A stretch of DNA of 64,000 bases, from contig NZ_JBBPFS010000001.1 of the NCBI RefSeq assembly GCF_038069765.1, forward strand, positions 62,001 to 126,000, read 5' to 3'. Every line of letters starts with the position of its first letter. Position 1 is the first letter of the stretch. This DNA is from Arthrobacter_B sp038069765. GTDB lineage: Bacteria > Actinomycetota > Actinomycetes > Actinomycetales > Micrococcaceae. The notes under the pieces were generated by a model. That model made no database searches, was not told where the DNA came from, and saw nothing but the letters and a program-made list of their open reading frames with translations. Shown here piece after piece: positions 44,310-52,219 of this stretch. Made by a program: the position numbers and the translations under genes.

Positions 44310-45815
44310 CTAGACCGCAGCCTGACCGGCGGCCTTGGCCCCGCGCCGGCCAAACGCCCGGTCGTATCCGGCGCTGCACAGGAAGCCGAGAACCAGCGAG
44401 ACCGCCAGGATCAGGACCAGCGACAGAACATCGGCGCCCAGCCCGGTTTCAGTACCGGATCCGAAGTAGAGAACGCTGCGGACGGCATTGGCAATGTGGT
44501 GCAGCGGCTCCCAGGGCGCGATGGCCCGGAAGAAGCCCGGCAGAGCCTCCACCGGCACCACGGCTCCGGACGAGGGCAGGCCCATGAGCACCAAGTAGAT
44601 CATCGAAACCAGCAGCCCGGCATTGCCGAAGACGGTCAGCAGGGCGAAAACGGCGGCCGACACCGCAGACATCGCCAGCCAGCTGATCAGGAACAGGGTT
44701 CCGCCGTTGGGCAGGGGAACTCCCGCGGCCGCGGCCACCCACATGACTACCCCGGATGCCGGGGCCGCCGCGGTGACAAAAATTCCCCACTTCAGCAACA
44801 GGGTCTTCCAGCGGGAGAGAGTGGTCCGCCGCGTTTCCAGAAACGCCGGTCCCATTTCCAGGGGCGTGATGCCCAGCCTGCCGTCCACCAGCACGTTGAC
44901 GCCGATGGAACCGGTGAGGCCCAGGACGAGGAGCAGGATTGCGTAGTAGAAGGAACCCATGCCCAGGGCCGTGCCGTCTTCCACCTCGTGGTACGTGGCG
45001 GAGGCGATGTTGATGGGGTCCTGCAGCAGGACGGCCGAGGAGGCGCTGACGGCGGGCGCCAGCTGCTCGGCGAGCTGTGCGGGGGTCCCGGCCTGCTGCT
45101 GGGCGAGTTGCCGGGCAAACGCCTCCGTTGCCGGGCCTGCCTGGGCCGCCGCTTCCTGCGTCCTGCGGGCCTGCTCGTTCTGGGACGCCGTCAGCTGCTG
45201 CTCCACGGCGTCGCGAGCCTGGGCCTCAGCATCCAGTGCCGCGCTGCTCAGCTGCTCGCCCAGGGAGGTACTGGCCTGCTTCAGCCCGGGTTCGACGACG
45301 CCGGTGGCCAGCCGTGCCGCCAGCGCGCCGGCCTTGGGGTCGGTGTATACAGTGACCGAGGGCCGGGAGGCCCCTTCGCGGGTCAGCGAACCGGCCACCA
45401 GCCCCGCGGCGTCGGACGAGAAGGATTCGGGAATGACAACGGCCGCGTATACCTCTCCGTTGTCCAGCTGCTTTTGGGCATCCGTCCAGGACAGAACCCG
45501 CAGATCTAGTTCCTCTCCCTCCGCGGCGCGGTCCGCAAAGCCCGTCACGATCTCCTGGCCCAGATTCTGGGCCGGTGCGCCCTCGGCGGTTTCCTCAGTG
45601 CCGGAATCCTCATTGACCACTGCCACCGGGAAGTCCTTCAAATGTCCCGTCGGATTGGCCAGCCCGCCCATGTACAGGGCTGTGCCCACCGCTGCCAGCA
45701 CGATGACCACGATCATGGGAAGCAGCCAGAACTTCGGCGCTCGGAAAGGGGAGCGGGGCCGCCGCGGTGCCGGGCGGGCCGCGTGGCGTGAGCGAACTGG
45801 GGTGGACATGGACAT
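44310..45815 (-). CDS. YhgE/Pip-like (DUF3533/ABC-2 type) membrane protein
   Basis: 501-residue membrane protein. A basic N-terminus leads to one hydrophobic segment (FWLLPMIVVIVLAAVGTALYMGG), then a large extracytoplasmic domain starting FPVAVVNEDSG that includes a Gln/Ala-rich coiled coil (residues 180-250). Five or six membrane segments at the C-terminus resemble the ABC-2 permease fold. This architecture matches YhgE/Pip and DUF3533 proteins, which act in type VII-like secretion, phage infection or drug export. No ATPase gene is adjacent. The ATG at 45815 follows AAAGGATC. The divergent TetR gene and the two palindromes between them suggest TetR control. Confidence 0.82.
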   Translation of the reverse strand: MSMSTPVRSRHAARPAPRRPRSPFRAPKFWLLPMIVVIVLAAVGTALYMGGLANPTGHLKDFPVAVVNEDSGTEETAEGAPAQNLGQEIVTGFADRAAEGEELDLRVLSWTDAQKQLDNGEVYAAVVIPESFSSDAAGLVAGSLTREGASRPSVTVYTDPKAGALAARLATGVVEPGLKQASTSLGEQLSSAALDAEAQARDAVEQQLTASQNEQARRTQEAAAQAGPATEAFARQLAQQQAGTPAQLAEQLAPAVSASSAVLLQDPINIASATYHEVEDGTALGMGSFYYAILLLVLGLTGSIGVNVLVDGRLGITPLEMGPAFLETRRTTLSRWKTLLLKWGIFVTAAAPASGVVMWVAAAAGVPLPNGGTLFLISWLAMSAVSAAVFALLTVFGNAGLLVSMIYLVLMGLPSSGAVVPVEALPGFFRAIAPWEPLHHIANAVRSVLYFGSGTETGLGADVLSLVLILAVSLVLGFLCSAGYDRAFGRRGAKAAGQAAV

Positions 45816-45843
45816 GGGGGCAGATCCTTTTCAAGCAACTTGG

Positions 45844-45857
45844 ATACACTGGTGTAT
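45844..45857. promoter_or_regulatory. TetR operator 1
   Basis: Palindrome ATACAC-TG-GTGTAT between the exporter and tetR genes. It shares the GATACA/TGTATC core of the second site, whose centre is 29 bp away. Confidence 0.65.
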
Positions 45858-45870
45858 TGATTTCCTTCGA

Positions 45871-45888
45871 CGATACACCCATGTATCG
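45871..45888. promoter_or_regulatory. TetR operator 2, overlapping the tetR -10 box
   Basis: Palindrome CGATACA-CCCA-TGTATCG. It overlaps TATCGT (45884-45889), which lies 6 bases before ATG 45896, so a bound regulator would block the tetR promoter. Confidence 0.65.
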
Positions 45889-45895
45889 TGTGAGC

Positions 45896-46546
45896 ATGCA
45901 CCGTGCCGGAAAGAGGATTGCCATGGACGCCGACGCCGAGCCTGCGAAGAGGTCCCGGATTGCCACCCGCCACCGCCTGCTGTCAACATCGGCGGACGTT
46001 TTTGCGGAGAAAGGGATCGAGGGAGCCAGCGTGGAAGAGCTGTGCGCAGCGGCCGGTTTCACGCGCGGCGCCTTCTACAGCAACTTCGCCACCAAGACCG
46101 ATCTTGCGCTGGCCATGTACGAGGACCACATCGGGCAGCTCGCGGAGCGGCTGAACGGCCAGCTGGACCAGTGGCTGCGTCCCGGCGGACTGGAACCGAC
46201 CGCCGTCGTCGAGCGCGTCCTCGAGGGGATGGCGGACTTTACCTCCGACACGGTATGGCACTCGGTCAGGCTCGAACTGCTGCTGGCTGCCCGGAGGTCC
46301 GAGCGCGTGCGCACCGTTGTCGCCGAGCAGCGCAAGGTGCTGGCCGAGGCTGTCACCGCTGCACTGGTTCGGGTTGCCGATGCACAAAATGCCGATTTCA
46401 CGGTTGATGCATCGGAACTGGCGCGGTTGTTGCTCGCTGTTTACGACGGACGCCTCAACGAGCAGATCGCCGGCGGCGGCAGCCGTCCCCCGCAGCTGAA
46501 CCTCGTCGCCATCACCTGGCAGAACCTCACCGCGCCCCGGGCGTAA
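45896..46546 (+). CDS. TetR-family transcriptional regulator
   Basis: 216-residue regulator from ATG 45896 (207 from the alternative ATG 45923, which has AGAGGA 6 bases upstream). The N-terminal HTH is typical: RHRLLSTSADVFAEKGIEGASVEELCAAAGFTRGAFYSNFATKTDL, here given as separate conserved parts TSADVFAEKG, VEELCAAAGF and GAFYSNFATK. The C-terminal ligand domain is unassigned. The gene is divergent from the YhgE/DUF3533 exporter, with two palindromic operators in the gap. A drug- or envelope-stress-responsive repressor of the exporter and itself is the likely role; the ligand is unknown. Confidence 0.88.
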   Translation: MHRAGKRIAMDADAEPAKRSRIATRHRLLSTSADVFAEKGIEGASVEELCAAAGFTRGAFYSNFATKTDLALAMYEDHIGQLAERLNGQLDQWLRPGGLEPTAVVERVLEGMADFTSDTVWHSVRLELLLAARRSERVRTVVAEQRKVLAEAVTAALVRVADAQNADFTVDASELARLLLAVYDGRLNEQIAGGGSRPPQLNLVAITWQNLTAPRA

Positions 46547-46585
46547 CGCAGCTGCCCGCCCGCCGTTCCGGGACCGGCTCGTGGG

Positions 46586-46591
46586 TAGACT
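46586..46591 (+). promoter_or_regulatory. -10 box of a leaderless hisD promoter
   Basis: TAGACT followed by 7 bases and the GTG at 46599. Confidence 0.6.
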
Positions 46592-46598
46592 GGAAAGC

Positions 46599-47951
46599 GT
46601 GACTTCTTCAAGCTCTGTTCCCGCCTTTGAATCCTTCCGCACCATTGACCTGCGCGGGCAGCATCTGAGCCCGGCCGGCTTGAAGCACGCCATGCCGCGC
46701 GCTGAAACCACCACCGATGTGGCCTCCGACGCCGTCGCCGCCATCATTGCCGATGTCCGCAGCCGCGGCTATGCCGCCCTGAGCGAGCTGGCTTCCCGCT
46801 TCGACGCCGTGGAACAGCACCACCCGCTGGTCCCCAGGTCAGCCCTGCGCGAGGCGCTGGCGCAGCTTGATCCGGCTGTCCGGGAGGCCCTTGAGGAGTC
46901 GATCCGCCGGGCCCGGCTCTTTGCCGAGGCCCAGCGTCCGCAGAACACCGATCTGCAGATTGGACCGGGAGCCAACGTCTCGCAAAACTGGCTTCCGGTG
47001 GGCCGGGTAGGTCTGTACGTCCCGGGCGGACTCGCCGTATATCCGTCATCCGTCGTGATGAACGTGGTGCCGGCCCAGGCAGCCGGTGTCCGGTCGCTCG
47101 CTCTGGCGTCGCCGCCGCAGCGCGAATTCGGCGGGCTGCCCCACCCGACCATCCTGGCTGCCGCAGAGCTGCTCGGTATCGAAGAGGTATACGCGATGGG
47201 CGGCGCCCAGGCCATTGCGGCCTTCGCCTACGGCATTGCAGCGGACGGAACCAACCCGGAACTGGCTCCGGTGGACGTGGTCACCGGGCCCGGGAACGTC
47301 TACGTGGCGACCGCCAAGCGGCTGGTCAAGGGGGTAGTGGGGATCGATGCGGAAGCCGGCCCCACCGAGATTGCCATCCTGGCCGACGGCGAAGCCGACC
47401 CCCGGCTTGTCGCCGCCGACCTGATCAGCCAGGCCGAGCATGACCCCAATGCCGCGTCCGTCCTCGTCACCGACTCTGAGGAACTGGCCGAACGCGTCCG
47501 GAGCGAACTCGGCCGGCAGGTTCCGGACACCCGGCACAGTACACGGGTTGAAACCGCACTCTCCGGACCCCAGTCCGGAACCATCCTGGTGGATGACCTG
47601 GAACAGGGAATCGCCGTCTGCAACGCCTACGGGGCCGAGCACCTGGAGATTCAGACCGCAGCCGCCCCCGACGTCGCGGCCCGCATCACCAGCGCCGGAG
47701 CCATCTTCGTCGGCAGCTACAGTCCGGTCAGCCTGGGCGACTACTGCTCCGGCTCCAACCACGTGCTGCCCACTGCGGGCACAGCGGCCTTCTCCTCCGG
47801 GCTGAACGTGACGACGTTCATGCATGCCATCCAGGTCATCAACTACGACCGTGCTGCCCTGCAGGAAGTCAGTACCCACGTTGTCGCCCTGTCCCGCGCC
47901 GAGGATCTCCCGGCGCACGGTGATGCGGTGTCAGTCCGGTTCGAGTCCTGA
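46599..47951 (+). CDS. hisD: Histidinol dehydrogenase
   Basis: NAD- and zinc-dependent enzyme catalysing the last two steps of histidine synthesis (histidinol to histidine). The 450-residue protein has GLYVPGGLAVYPSSVVMNVVPA, MGGAQAIAAFAYG, the signature VTGPGNVYVATAKRLVKG, AGPTEIAILAD, the zinc ligands in QAEHDPNA, and the late GAEHLEIQ and FMHAIQVINYD. The GTG at 46599 has a TAGACT box 7 bases upstream. The other his genes are not in the window beyond this point. Confidence 0.96.
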   Translation: MTSSSSVPAFESFRTIDLRGQHLSPAGLKHAMPRAETTTDVASDAVAAIIADVRSRGYAALSELASRFDAVEQHHPLVPRSALREALAQLDPAVREALEESIRRARLFAEAQRPQNTDLQIGPGANVSQNWLPVGRVGLYVPGGLAVYPSSVVMNVVPAQAAGVRSLALASPPQREFGGLPHPTILAAAELLGIEEVYAMGGAQAIAAFAYGIAADGTNPELAPVDVVTGPGNVYVATAKRLVKGVVGIDAEAGPTEIAILADGEADPRLVAADLISQAEHDPNAASVLVTDSEELAERVRSELGRQVPDTRHSTRVETALSGPQSGTILVDDLEQGIAVCNAYGAEHLEIQTAAAPDVAARITSAGAIFVGSYSPVSLGDYCSGSNHVLPTAGTAAFSSGLNVTTFMHAIQVINYDRAALQEVSTHVVALSRAEDLPAHGDAVSVRFES

Positions 47952-47990
47952 GCTGACTGCCGTCACGGCCGGGACCTCCCGCGGTTGGAC

Positions 47991-48026
47991 CACCATATGT
48001 AGTAGGTGCCTCTACTACATATGGTG
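47991..48026. promoter_or_regulatory. Tandem NrdR boxes (36-bp palindrome) upstream of nrdR
   Basis: Perfect 15-bp inverted repeat (47991-48005 with 48012-48026). Each arm contains a sequence matching the NrdR-box core CwAtATaTwG at 8 of 10 positions (47993-48002 and 48015-48024). The centres are 22 bp apart, two helical turns. Confidence 0.7.
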
Positions 48027-48034
48027 ACGGGCAG

Positions 48035-48064
48035 TTGGTGATGTCGGTACTGCGGCCCTAGAAT
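48035..48064 (+). promoter_or_regulatory. nrdR promoter
   Basis: TTGGTG (48035-48040) and TAGAAT (48059-48064) with an 18-base spacer, just downstream of the NrdR boxes; predicts a leader of about 90 bases. Confidence 0.5.
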
Positions 48065-48160
48065 GAGTGCGCAGCGCAGCATCTGCTGTGCCCGGCCTGA
48101 TGTACCTGCAGCAGGCTTTGGACGCCCCCGGGCAACCGACCTCCAGCGAAAGGACACCGG

Positions 48161-48658
48161 ATGTACTGTCCGTTCTGCCGCAACGCTGATTCCCGCGTCG
48201 TCGACAGCCGCTTGGCCGACGACGGATCCGCCATCCGCCGCCGCCGCCAGTGCCCCGAATGCGGCCGCAGGTTCAGCACGGTGGAAACCACCAGCCTGAG
48301 CGTTATCAAGCGTTCCGGCGTGGGGGAGCCGTTTAGCCGCGGCAAGGTCATCAACGGCGTGCGCAAGGCCTGCCAGGGACGCCCCGTCAGTGAAGATGAC
48401 CTGGCCATGCTGGCGCAGGAGGTCGAGGAGTCCATCCGAGCCAGCGGAGTGGCTGAAATTGACGCCCACGAGGTGGGCCTGGCGATCCTGAAACCGCTGC
48501 AGAAGCTGGACCAGGTCGCGTACCTGCGGTTCGCAAGCGTTTACCAGGCCTTCGAGTCACTTGAAGATTTCGAAGCAGCCATCGCAGAACTGCGCGGAGA
48601 ACCCCGGCCTGCCGGTGCCGGTCCGGCGGATGCCCGGCGGCCGCTCACAACCCGCTGA
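48161..48658 (+). CDS. nrdR: Transcriptional repressor NrdR
   Basis: 165-residue zinc-ribbon/ATP-cone repressor of ribonucleotide reductase genes. The N-terminal zinc ribbon has CPFC and CPECGRRF, followed by the arginine-rich DNA-contacting SAIRRRRQCPEC, and the ATP-cone domain runs from about residue 48 (VIKRSGVGEPFSRGKVINGVRKA). The C-terminal tail is variable. AAAGGA precedes the ATG at 48161. Two NrdR boxes upstream indicate autoregulation. No ribonucleotide reductase genes are in this window, so it acts at distant targets. Confidence 0.95.
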   Translation: MYCPFCRNADSRVVDSRLADDGSAIRRRRQCPECGRRFSTVETTSLSVIKRSGVGEPFSRGKVINGVRKACQGRPVSEDDLAMLAQEVEESIRASGVAEIDAHEVGLAILKPLQKLDQVAYLRFASVYQAFESLEDFEAAIAELRGEPRPAGAGPADARRPLTTR

Positions 48659-48734
48659 CCGGGGACACCCCGCCGGGGGCGCTGCTGTGGGGCCCGCCCC
48701 GGCAGCGGAGGCCTTGGGCGCAGCGCCTTTGACC

Positions 48735-48790
48735 GCAACGCCTTTGTAGCAACGCAGCCTCTTTGCAACACAGCCTCTTTACAACACAGC
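48735..48790 (+). repeat. Degenerate 16-bp tandem repeats
   Basis: Three and a half copies of a 16-bp unit. Copies at 48751-48766 and 48767-48782 differ at two positions, 48783-48790 is a half copy, and 48735-48750 is a weaker copy. They lie between nrdR and its terminator. Confidence 0.75.
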
Positions 48791-48828
48791 AAGGCGGCGG
48801 CAGGTTTCCCTGCCGCCGCCTTTGTTTT
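48791..48828 (+). terminator. Rho-independent terminator between nrdR and ppgK
   Basis: Perfect 14-bp inverted repeat (48791-48804 with 48809-48822), followed by TGTTTTG on the plus strand; it serves nrdR and may also stop minus-strand ppgK transcripts. Confidence 0.88.
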
Positions 48829-48849
48829 GTCCGCCCTCCGGCGGAAGGC

Positions 48850-49656
48850 CTAGCTGATGTACTTGAAGTGCATGGCCGCCTGGAGTGCCGCGCCCACAAT
48901 GCCGGCATTGTTCTTGAGGTTGGCCGTGACCAGCGGCGTGCGCAGGTCCAGCAGCGGCAGGAAGTCCTCGCTGCGCTTGGAGATGCCGCCGCCAACGACA
49001 AAGAGGTCCGGCGAGAACAGGAACTCCACGTGGGAGAAGTACCGCTGCAGCCGCTTGGCGTATTCCTCCCAGCTGATGTCATCGCGTTCCCGGGCGGAGG
49101 CAGAGGCCCGGCTCTCGGCGTCGTACCCGTCGATTTCCAGATGCCCGAGCTCGGCGTTCGGCACGAGCATGCCCTTGTAGATCAGTGCCGAGCCGATTCC
49201 CGTGCCGAGGGTGATCACCAGGACGGTGCCGTCCACCTCGCGCCCGGCGCCGTAGCGTGCTTCCGCCAGACCCGCGGCGTCGGCGTCGTTCATGACCTGA
49301 ACGTCCCGGCCGAGCGCCTTGGTGAGCAGCGTGTCGACGTCGGTGCCTATCCAGCTGTCGTCCACGTTGGCGGCCGAACGCGCGACGCCGTGCTGGATGA
49401 TGGCCGGGAAGGTGACGCCCACGGGAACTTCGGGTCCGGGACCTCCGGGGCGGGAGGAAAGCTCGGCGACGATCTGGCCCACCACGCCGGCCACCGCCTC
49501 AGGCGTTGCGGGCTGCGGAGTGGGGATGCGGAACCGCTCGCCGATCAATTTGCCCTTGGTCAGGTCGACAATGCCGCCCTTGATGCCGGTGCCGCCGATA
49601 TCAATGCCGATGACCGCGTTGGCGTCGCCGTGCTTACTCTTGTGTTTCTTGGCCAT
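48850..49656 (-). CDS. ppgK: Polyphosphate glucokinase
   Basis: ROK-family kinase that phosphorylates glucose using inorganic polyphosphate or ATP. The 268-residue protein has IGIDIGGTGIKGGIVD, the catalytic Asp in VMNDADAAGLAEA, ITLGTGIGSALIYKG and AELGHLEIDG. The zinc motif CxCGxxGC found in most ROK kinases is replaced by an Arg/Ser-rich segment (ESRASASARERDD), as expected for the PpgK group. Length fits M. tuberculosis PpgK. GGAG lies 6 bases before the ATG at 49656. Its substrate use overlaps with the ROK kinase at 4751-5821. Confidence 0.93.
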   Translation of the reverse strand: MAKKHKSKHGDANAVIGIDIGGTGIKGGIVDLTKGKLIGERFRIPTPQPATPEAVAGVVGQIVAELSSRPGGPGPEVPVGVTFPAIIQHGVARSAANVDDSWIGTDVDTLLTKALGRDVQVMNDADAAGLAEARYGAGREVDGTVLVITLGTGIGSALIYKGMLVPNAELGHLEIDGYDAESRASASARERDDISWEEYAKRLQRYFSHVEFLFSPDLFVVGGGISKRSEDFLPLLDLRTPLVTANLKNNAGIVGAALQAAMHFKYIS

Positions 49657-49697
49657 GGTTCTCCAGATGTAGGTCTGTCTAGGCGGCGCGAACGCTG

Positions 49698-50576
49698 CTA
49701 AGGGAGGGTCAAAACTTCGGCGCCGGTGTCCGTGACGAGCAGGGTGTGCTCAAACTGGGCGGTGCGTTTGCGGTCTTTGGTGAGGACGGTCCAATTGTCG
49801 TCCCACATGTCCCACTCGATGGTGCCGAGTGTGAGCATAGGCTCAATGGTAAACACCATTCCCGGTTCGATAAGGCGGCTGTAGGCCGGCGCGGCGTCGT
49901 AATGGGGGATGATCACCCCCGTGTGGAACGCTTCGCCCACGCCGTGGCCGGTGAAGTCACGGACAACACCGTAGCCGAAGCGCTTGGCATAGGACTCGAT
50001 GCTGCGGCCAATAACGTTGATTTCCCGGCCCGGCATGACCGCTTTGATGGCGCGGCGCAGGGATTCCTGCGTACGTTCGACCAGCAGACGGGACTCCTCG
50101 TCCACGTTTCCCACCAGGAACGTCCAGTTCGTGTCACCGTGGACGCCGTTGATGTACGCGGTGATGTCGATGTTGATGATGTCGCCGTCTTCAAGCACCG
50201 TGGTGTCCGGAATGCCGTGGCAGATGACCTCGTTCACCGAGGAGCACAGCGATTTGGGGAAACCCCGGTAGCCCAGGGTCGACGGATAGGCATGGTGGTC
50301 CAGCAGGAATTCATGGCCCACCCGGTCCAGCTTGTCCGTGGTGACTCCCGGGGCAATGTGCTTGCCGACCTCCACGATGGCTTGGGCGGCGATTTTGCTG
50401 GCCACCCGGATCTTCTCGATGGTCTCGGCGGACTTGACCTCGGAGCCGGTGAACGGGGCGGGAGCTTCCTTGCCGACGTATTCCGGACGCGCGATCGACG
50501 CCGGAACCGGAAGGCGGGGGCTCACTGCTCCCGGAGCGAGATGGCCGAGGGGTGCGGTGGCAAGAGTGTGGGGCAT
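49698..50576 (-). CDS. map: Methionine aminopeptidase, type I
   Basis: Removes the initiator methionine from nascent proteins. The 292-residue protein has an N-terminal extension of about 40 residues with a Pro-rich RPEYVGKEAPAPF, typical of the actinobacterial MetAP Ib form, and the pita-bread fold with metal ligands: Asp residues in NIDITAYINGVHGDTNW, His in GHGVGEAFH, Glu in TIEPMLTLG and Glu in FEHTLLVT. The ATG at 50576 is used because it starts just before the conserved extension and has TAAGAT 7 bases upstream; the frame upstream is unconserved. Lies 41 bases upstream of ppgK on the same strand. Confidence 0.95.
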   Translation of the reverse strand: MPHTLATAPLGHLAPGAVSPRLPVPASIARPEYVGKEAPAPFTGSEVKSAETIEKIRVASKIAAQAIVEVGKHIAPGVTTDKLDRVGHEFLLDHHAYPSTLGYRGFPKSLCSSVNEVICHGIPDTTVLEDGDIINIDITAYINGVHGDTNWTFLVGNVDEESRLLVERTQESLRRAIKAVMPGREINVIGRSIESYAKRFGYGVVRDFTGHGVGEAFHTGVIIPHYDAAPAYSRLIEPGMVFTIEPMLTLGTIEWDMWDDNWTVLTKDRKRTAQFEHTLLVTDTGAEVLTLP

Positions 50577-50583
50577 ACCATCG

Positions 50584-50589
50584 ATCTTA
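50584..50589 (-). promoter_or_regulatory. -10 box of a leaderless map promoter
   Basis: Minus-strand TAAGAT followed by 7 bases and the ATG at 50576. Confidence 0.55.
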
Positions 50590-50682
50590 TCGCCGGACGG
50601 CTTATGCCGCGGCACCGGGGCTCCCCAACCGGGGTTCGTACGGGATTTTCGTGCGGGAGCACGTTGAAGAGGAGAACACACC

Positions 50683-50859
50683 ATGGCTGAGTACTGGTTC
50701 AATGTCGTCACCCACGAGGTCGAGAAGGGCCCGCAGTCCGACTGGACCAAACTCCTGGGTCCGTATCCGACTCAGGAGGAAGCGGAAATGGCCCTGCAGA
50801 AGGTTCAGCAGCGCAACGAAGCCTGGGACAAGGAAGACGAGGAAAACCGCAACTGGTAG
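50683..50859 (+). CDS. Small acidic Trp-rich protein (SPOR-like)
   Basis: 58-residue protein too short for common gene-length cutoffs. It starts MAEYWFNVVTHEVEKGP and continues with GPYPTQEEAEMALQKVQ and a highly acidic C-terminus ending ENRNW. The pattern of a beta strand followed by a T-(Q/E)-E-E-A helix resembles a short SPOR-type repeat found in small Micrococcaceae proteins, but the function is unknown. GAGGAGA lies about 8 bases before the ATG, a good ribosome binding site. It is divergent from map and convergent with the Nudix gene (stop codons 4 bases apart). Confidence 0.78.
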   Translation: MAEYWFNVVTHEVEKGPQSDWTKLLGPYPTQEEAEMALQKVQQRNEAWDKEDEENRNW

Positions 50860-50863
50860 CGGA

Positions 50864-51298
50864 TCAGTTGTACAGGGACCCCACCATGGCACCGAGACCT
50901 CCGGCCAGCACGTGGGCCTGGGTCAGCGGCATCCAGCGGCACTCCCAGCGCTGCGGCCCGCCGTGCTCGGGATCGTTTTCACCGGCTTCCCACCGCCGTG
51001 ACATCGCCGGCGGCTGCAGTGCCGTGAGCAGGAAAAAGTGCCGGGTGGCAATCTCGAACCGGGCGGGGGAATAGTCGTAGGCCGTGGTTCCAAGCCGGCG
51101 CACGACCGCTGACTCGAGCCCGGTTTCCTCCCGCACCTCACGGACTGCTGCCGCGGCGGGATCTTCGCCCGGGCGGACGGTGCCGGCGGGAACCTGCACT
51201 CCGGTGACGTCCATCGGAACATCAAGGTGCGTGAACACCAGGAGGTGCTCCTGTTCCACCACGTAGCAGACAACCTTTTCACTGCTCGTCTTCTCCAC
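50864..51298 (-). CDS. Nudix hydrolase
   Basis: 144-residue hydrolase of nucleoside diphosphates linked to another moiety. The Nudix box is complete: GTVRPGEDPAAAAVREVREETGL, with the core REVREETG carrying the metal-binding Glu residues. Substrate is unknown; it could be a dinucleotide, an oxidised nucleotide or a cofactor. The GTG at 51298 has TAGGCT 6 bases upstream on the minus strand and no Shine-Dalgarno. The gene starts 37 bases downstream of panB on the same strand, but its own promoter box suggests independent expression. Confidence 0.88.
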   Translation of the reverse strand: MEKTSSEKVVCYVVEQEHLLVFTHLDVPMDVTGVQVPAGTVRPGEDPAAAAVREVREETGLESAVVRRLGTTAYDYSPARFEIATRHFFLLTALQPPAMSRRWEAGENDPEHGGPQRWECRWMPLTQAHVLAGGLGAMVGSLYN

Positions 51299-51304
51299 CC
51301 GGTG

Positions 51305-51310
51305 AGCCTA
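51305..51310 (-). promoter_or_regulatory. -10 box of a leaderless Nudix-gene promoter
   Basis: Minus-strand TAGGCT followed by 6 bases and the GTG at 51298. Confidence 0.6.
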
Positions 51311-51334
51311 CCGGCCTGATGGTGCCGGCCTGGT

Positions 51335-52213
51335 TCAGAAGCTGTGCTCCGGGCCGGGGAAGGAGCCGCTGCGCACTTCGGCGGCGTACTCCCGGGCCGC
51401 CTGAGACAAGACCGAGCGGACATCGGCGAACTGCTTGACGAACCTCGGCAGCGTGCCTCCCCGCATCCCGGCCATGTCCTGCCAGACCAGCACCTGCCCG
51501 GTGGTGGCGTTCCCGGCGCCGATTCCAATGGTGGGGACGGCGACGGCGGCATCCACCTGCGCGGCGACGTCGGCGGGAACCATTTCCATCAGCACACAGA
51601 AGGCTCCTGCTCCAGCCAGGGCGGCGGCGTCGTCGAGCACTGCCTGCGCCGCGCCGCCCCGGCCCTGCACACGGTAGCCGCCCAGTGCGTGCTCGCTTTG
51701 AGGGGTAAAGCCCACATGGGCCATCACCGGGATGCCGGCGGCGGCCAGGGCCCGGACATGCGGTGCGTAATGCGCCCCGCCCTCCATCTTCACGGCATGG
51801 ACCAGCCCTTCCTTGAGCAGCCGGATGGAAGATTCAACGGCTTGGGCGGGGGAGACCTCGTAGGAGCCGAAGGGCAGGTCGGCGACCACCAGGGCGCGGT
51901 TTGCGCCGGCCGTCACCGACCGGGCAAAAACAATCATCTCGTCAAGGGTGATCGGCAGGGTGGTGGCGTGGCCCATCACGTTGTTGGCCGCCGAATCCCC
52001 AACCAGCAGCACCTCAATGCCGGCTTCGTCAAAGATCGATGCCGTGTACTGGTCATAAGCGGTGAGCATGGCAAAATGCTGCCCGGAATCCTTGAGCTGC
52101 TGCAGGTGCGGAATCCGGATACGGCGCGGTCCTGCACCCGGGCCGGGGGCTGCACCGGCTGCCGGATCGGCGGGGCTGCCGGCGTACGGGGCGGGCTGTT
52201 CGGCATTACTCAT
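51335..52213 (-). CDS. panB: 3-methyl-2-oxobutanoate hydroxymethyltransferase
   Basis: Ketopantoate hydroxymethyltransferase, first committed step of pantothenate (coenzyme A) synthesis from 2-oxoisovalerate and methylene-tetrahydrofolate. The 292-residue protein has LTAYDQYTASIFDEAGIEVLLVGDSAAN, GHATTLPITLDEM, the Asp-containing VVADLPFGSYE, GGAHYAPHVRAL, and HVGFTPQSEHALGGYRVQGR; the catalytic Glu is in VLMEMVPADVAA. Minus-strand TAGGCT ends 6 bases before ATG 52213. It neighbours glnA2-glnE, the same order as in M. tuberculosis. Confidence 0.96.
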   Translation of the reverse strand: MSNAEQPAPYAGSPADPAAGAAPGPGAGPRRIRIPHLQQLKDSGQHFAMLTAYDQYTASIFDEAGIEVLLVGDSAANNVMGHATTLPITLDEMIVFARSVTAGANRALVVADLPFGSYEVSPAQAVESSIRLLKEGLVHAVKMEGGAHYAPHVRALAAAGIPVMAHVGFTPQSEHALGGYRVQGRGGAAQAVLDDAAALAGAGAFCVLMEMVPADVAAQVDAAVAVPTIGIGAGNATTGQVLVWQDMAGMRGGTLPRFVKQFADVRSVLSQAAREYAAEVRSGSFPGPEHSF

Positions 52214-52219
52214 GCGCTG

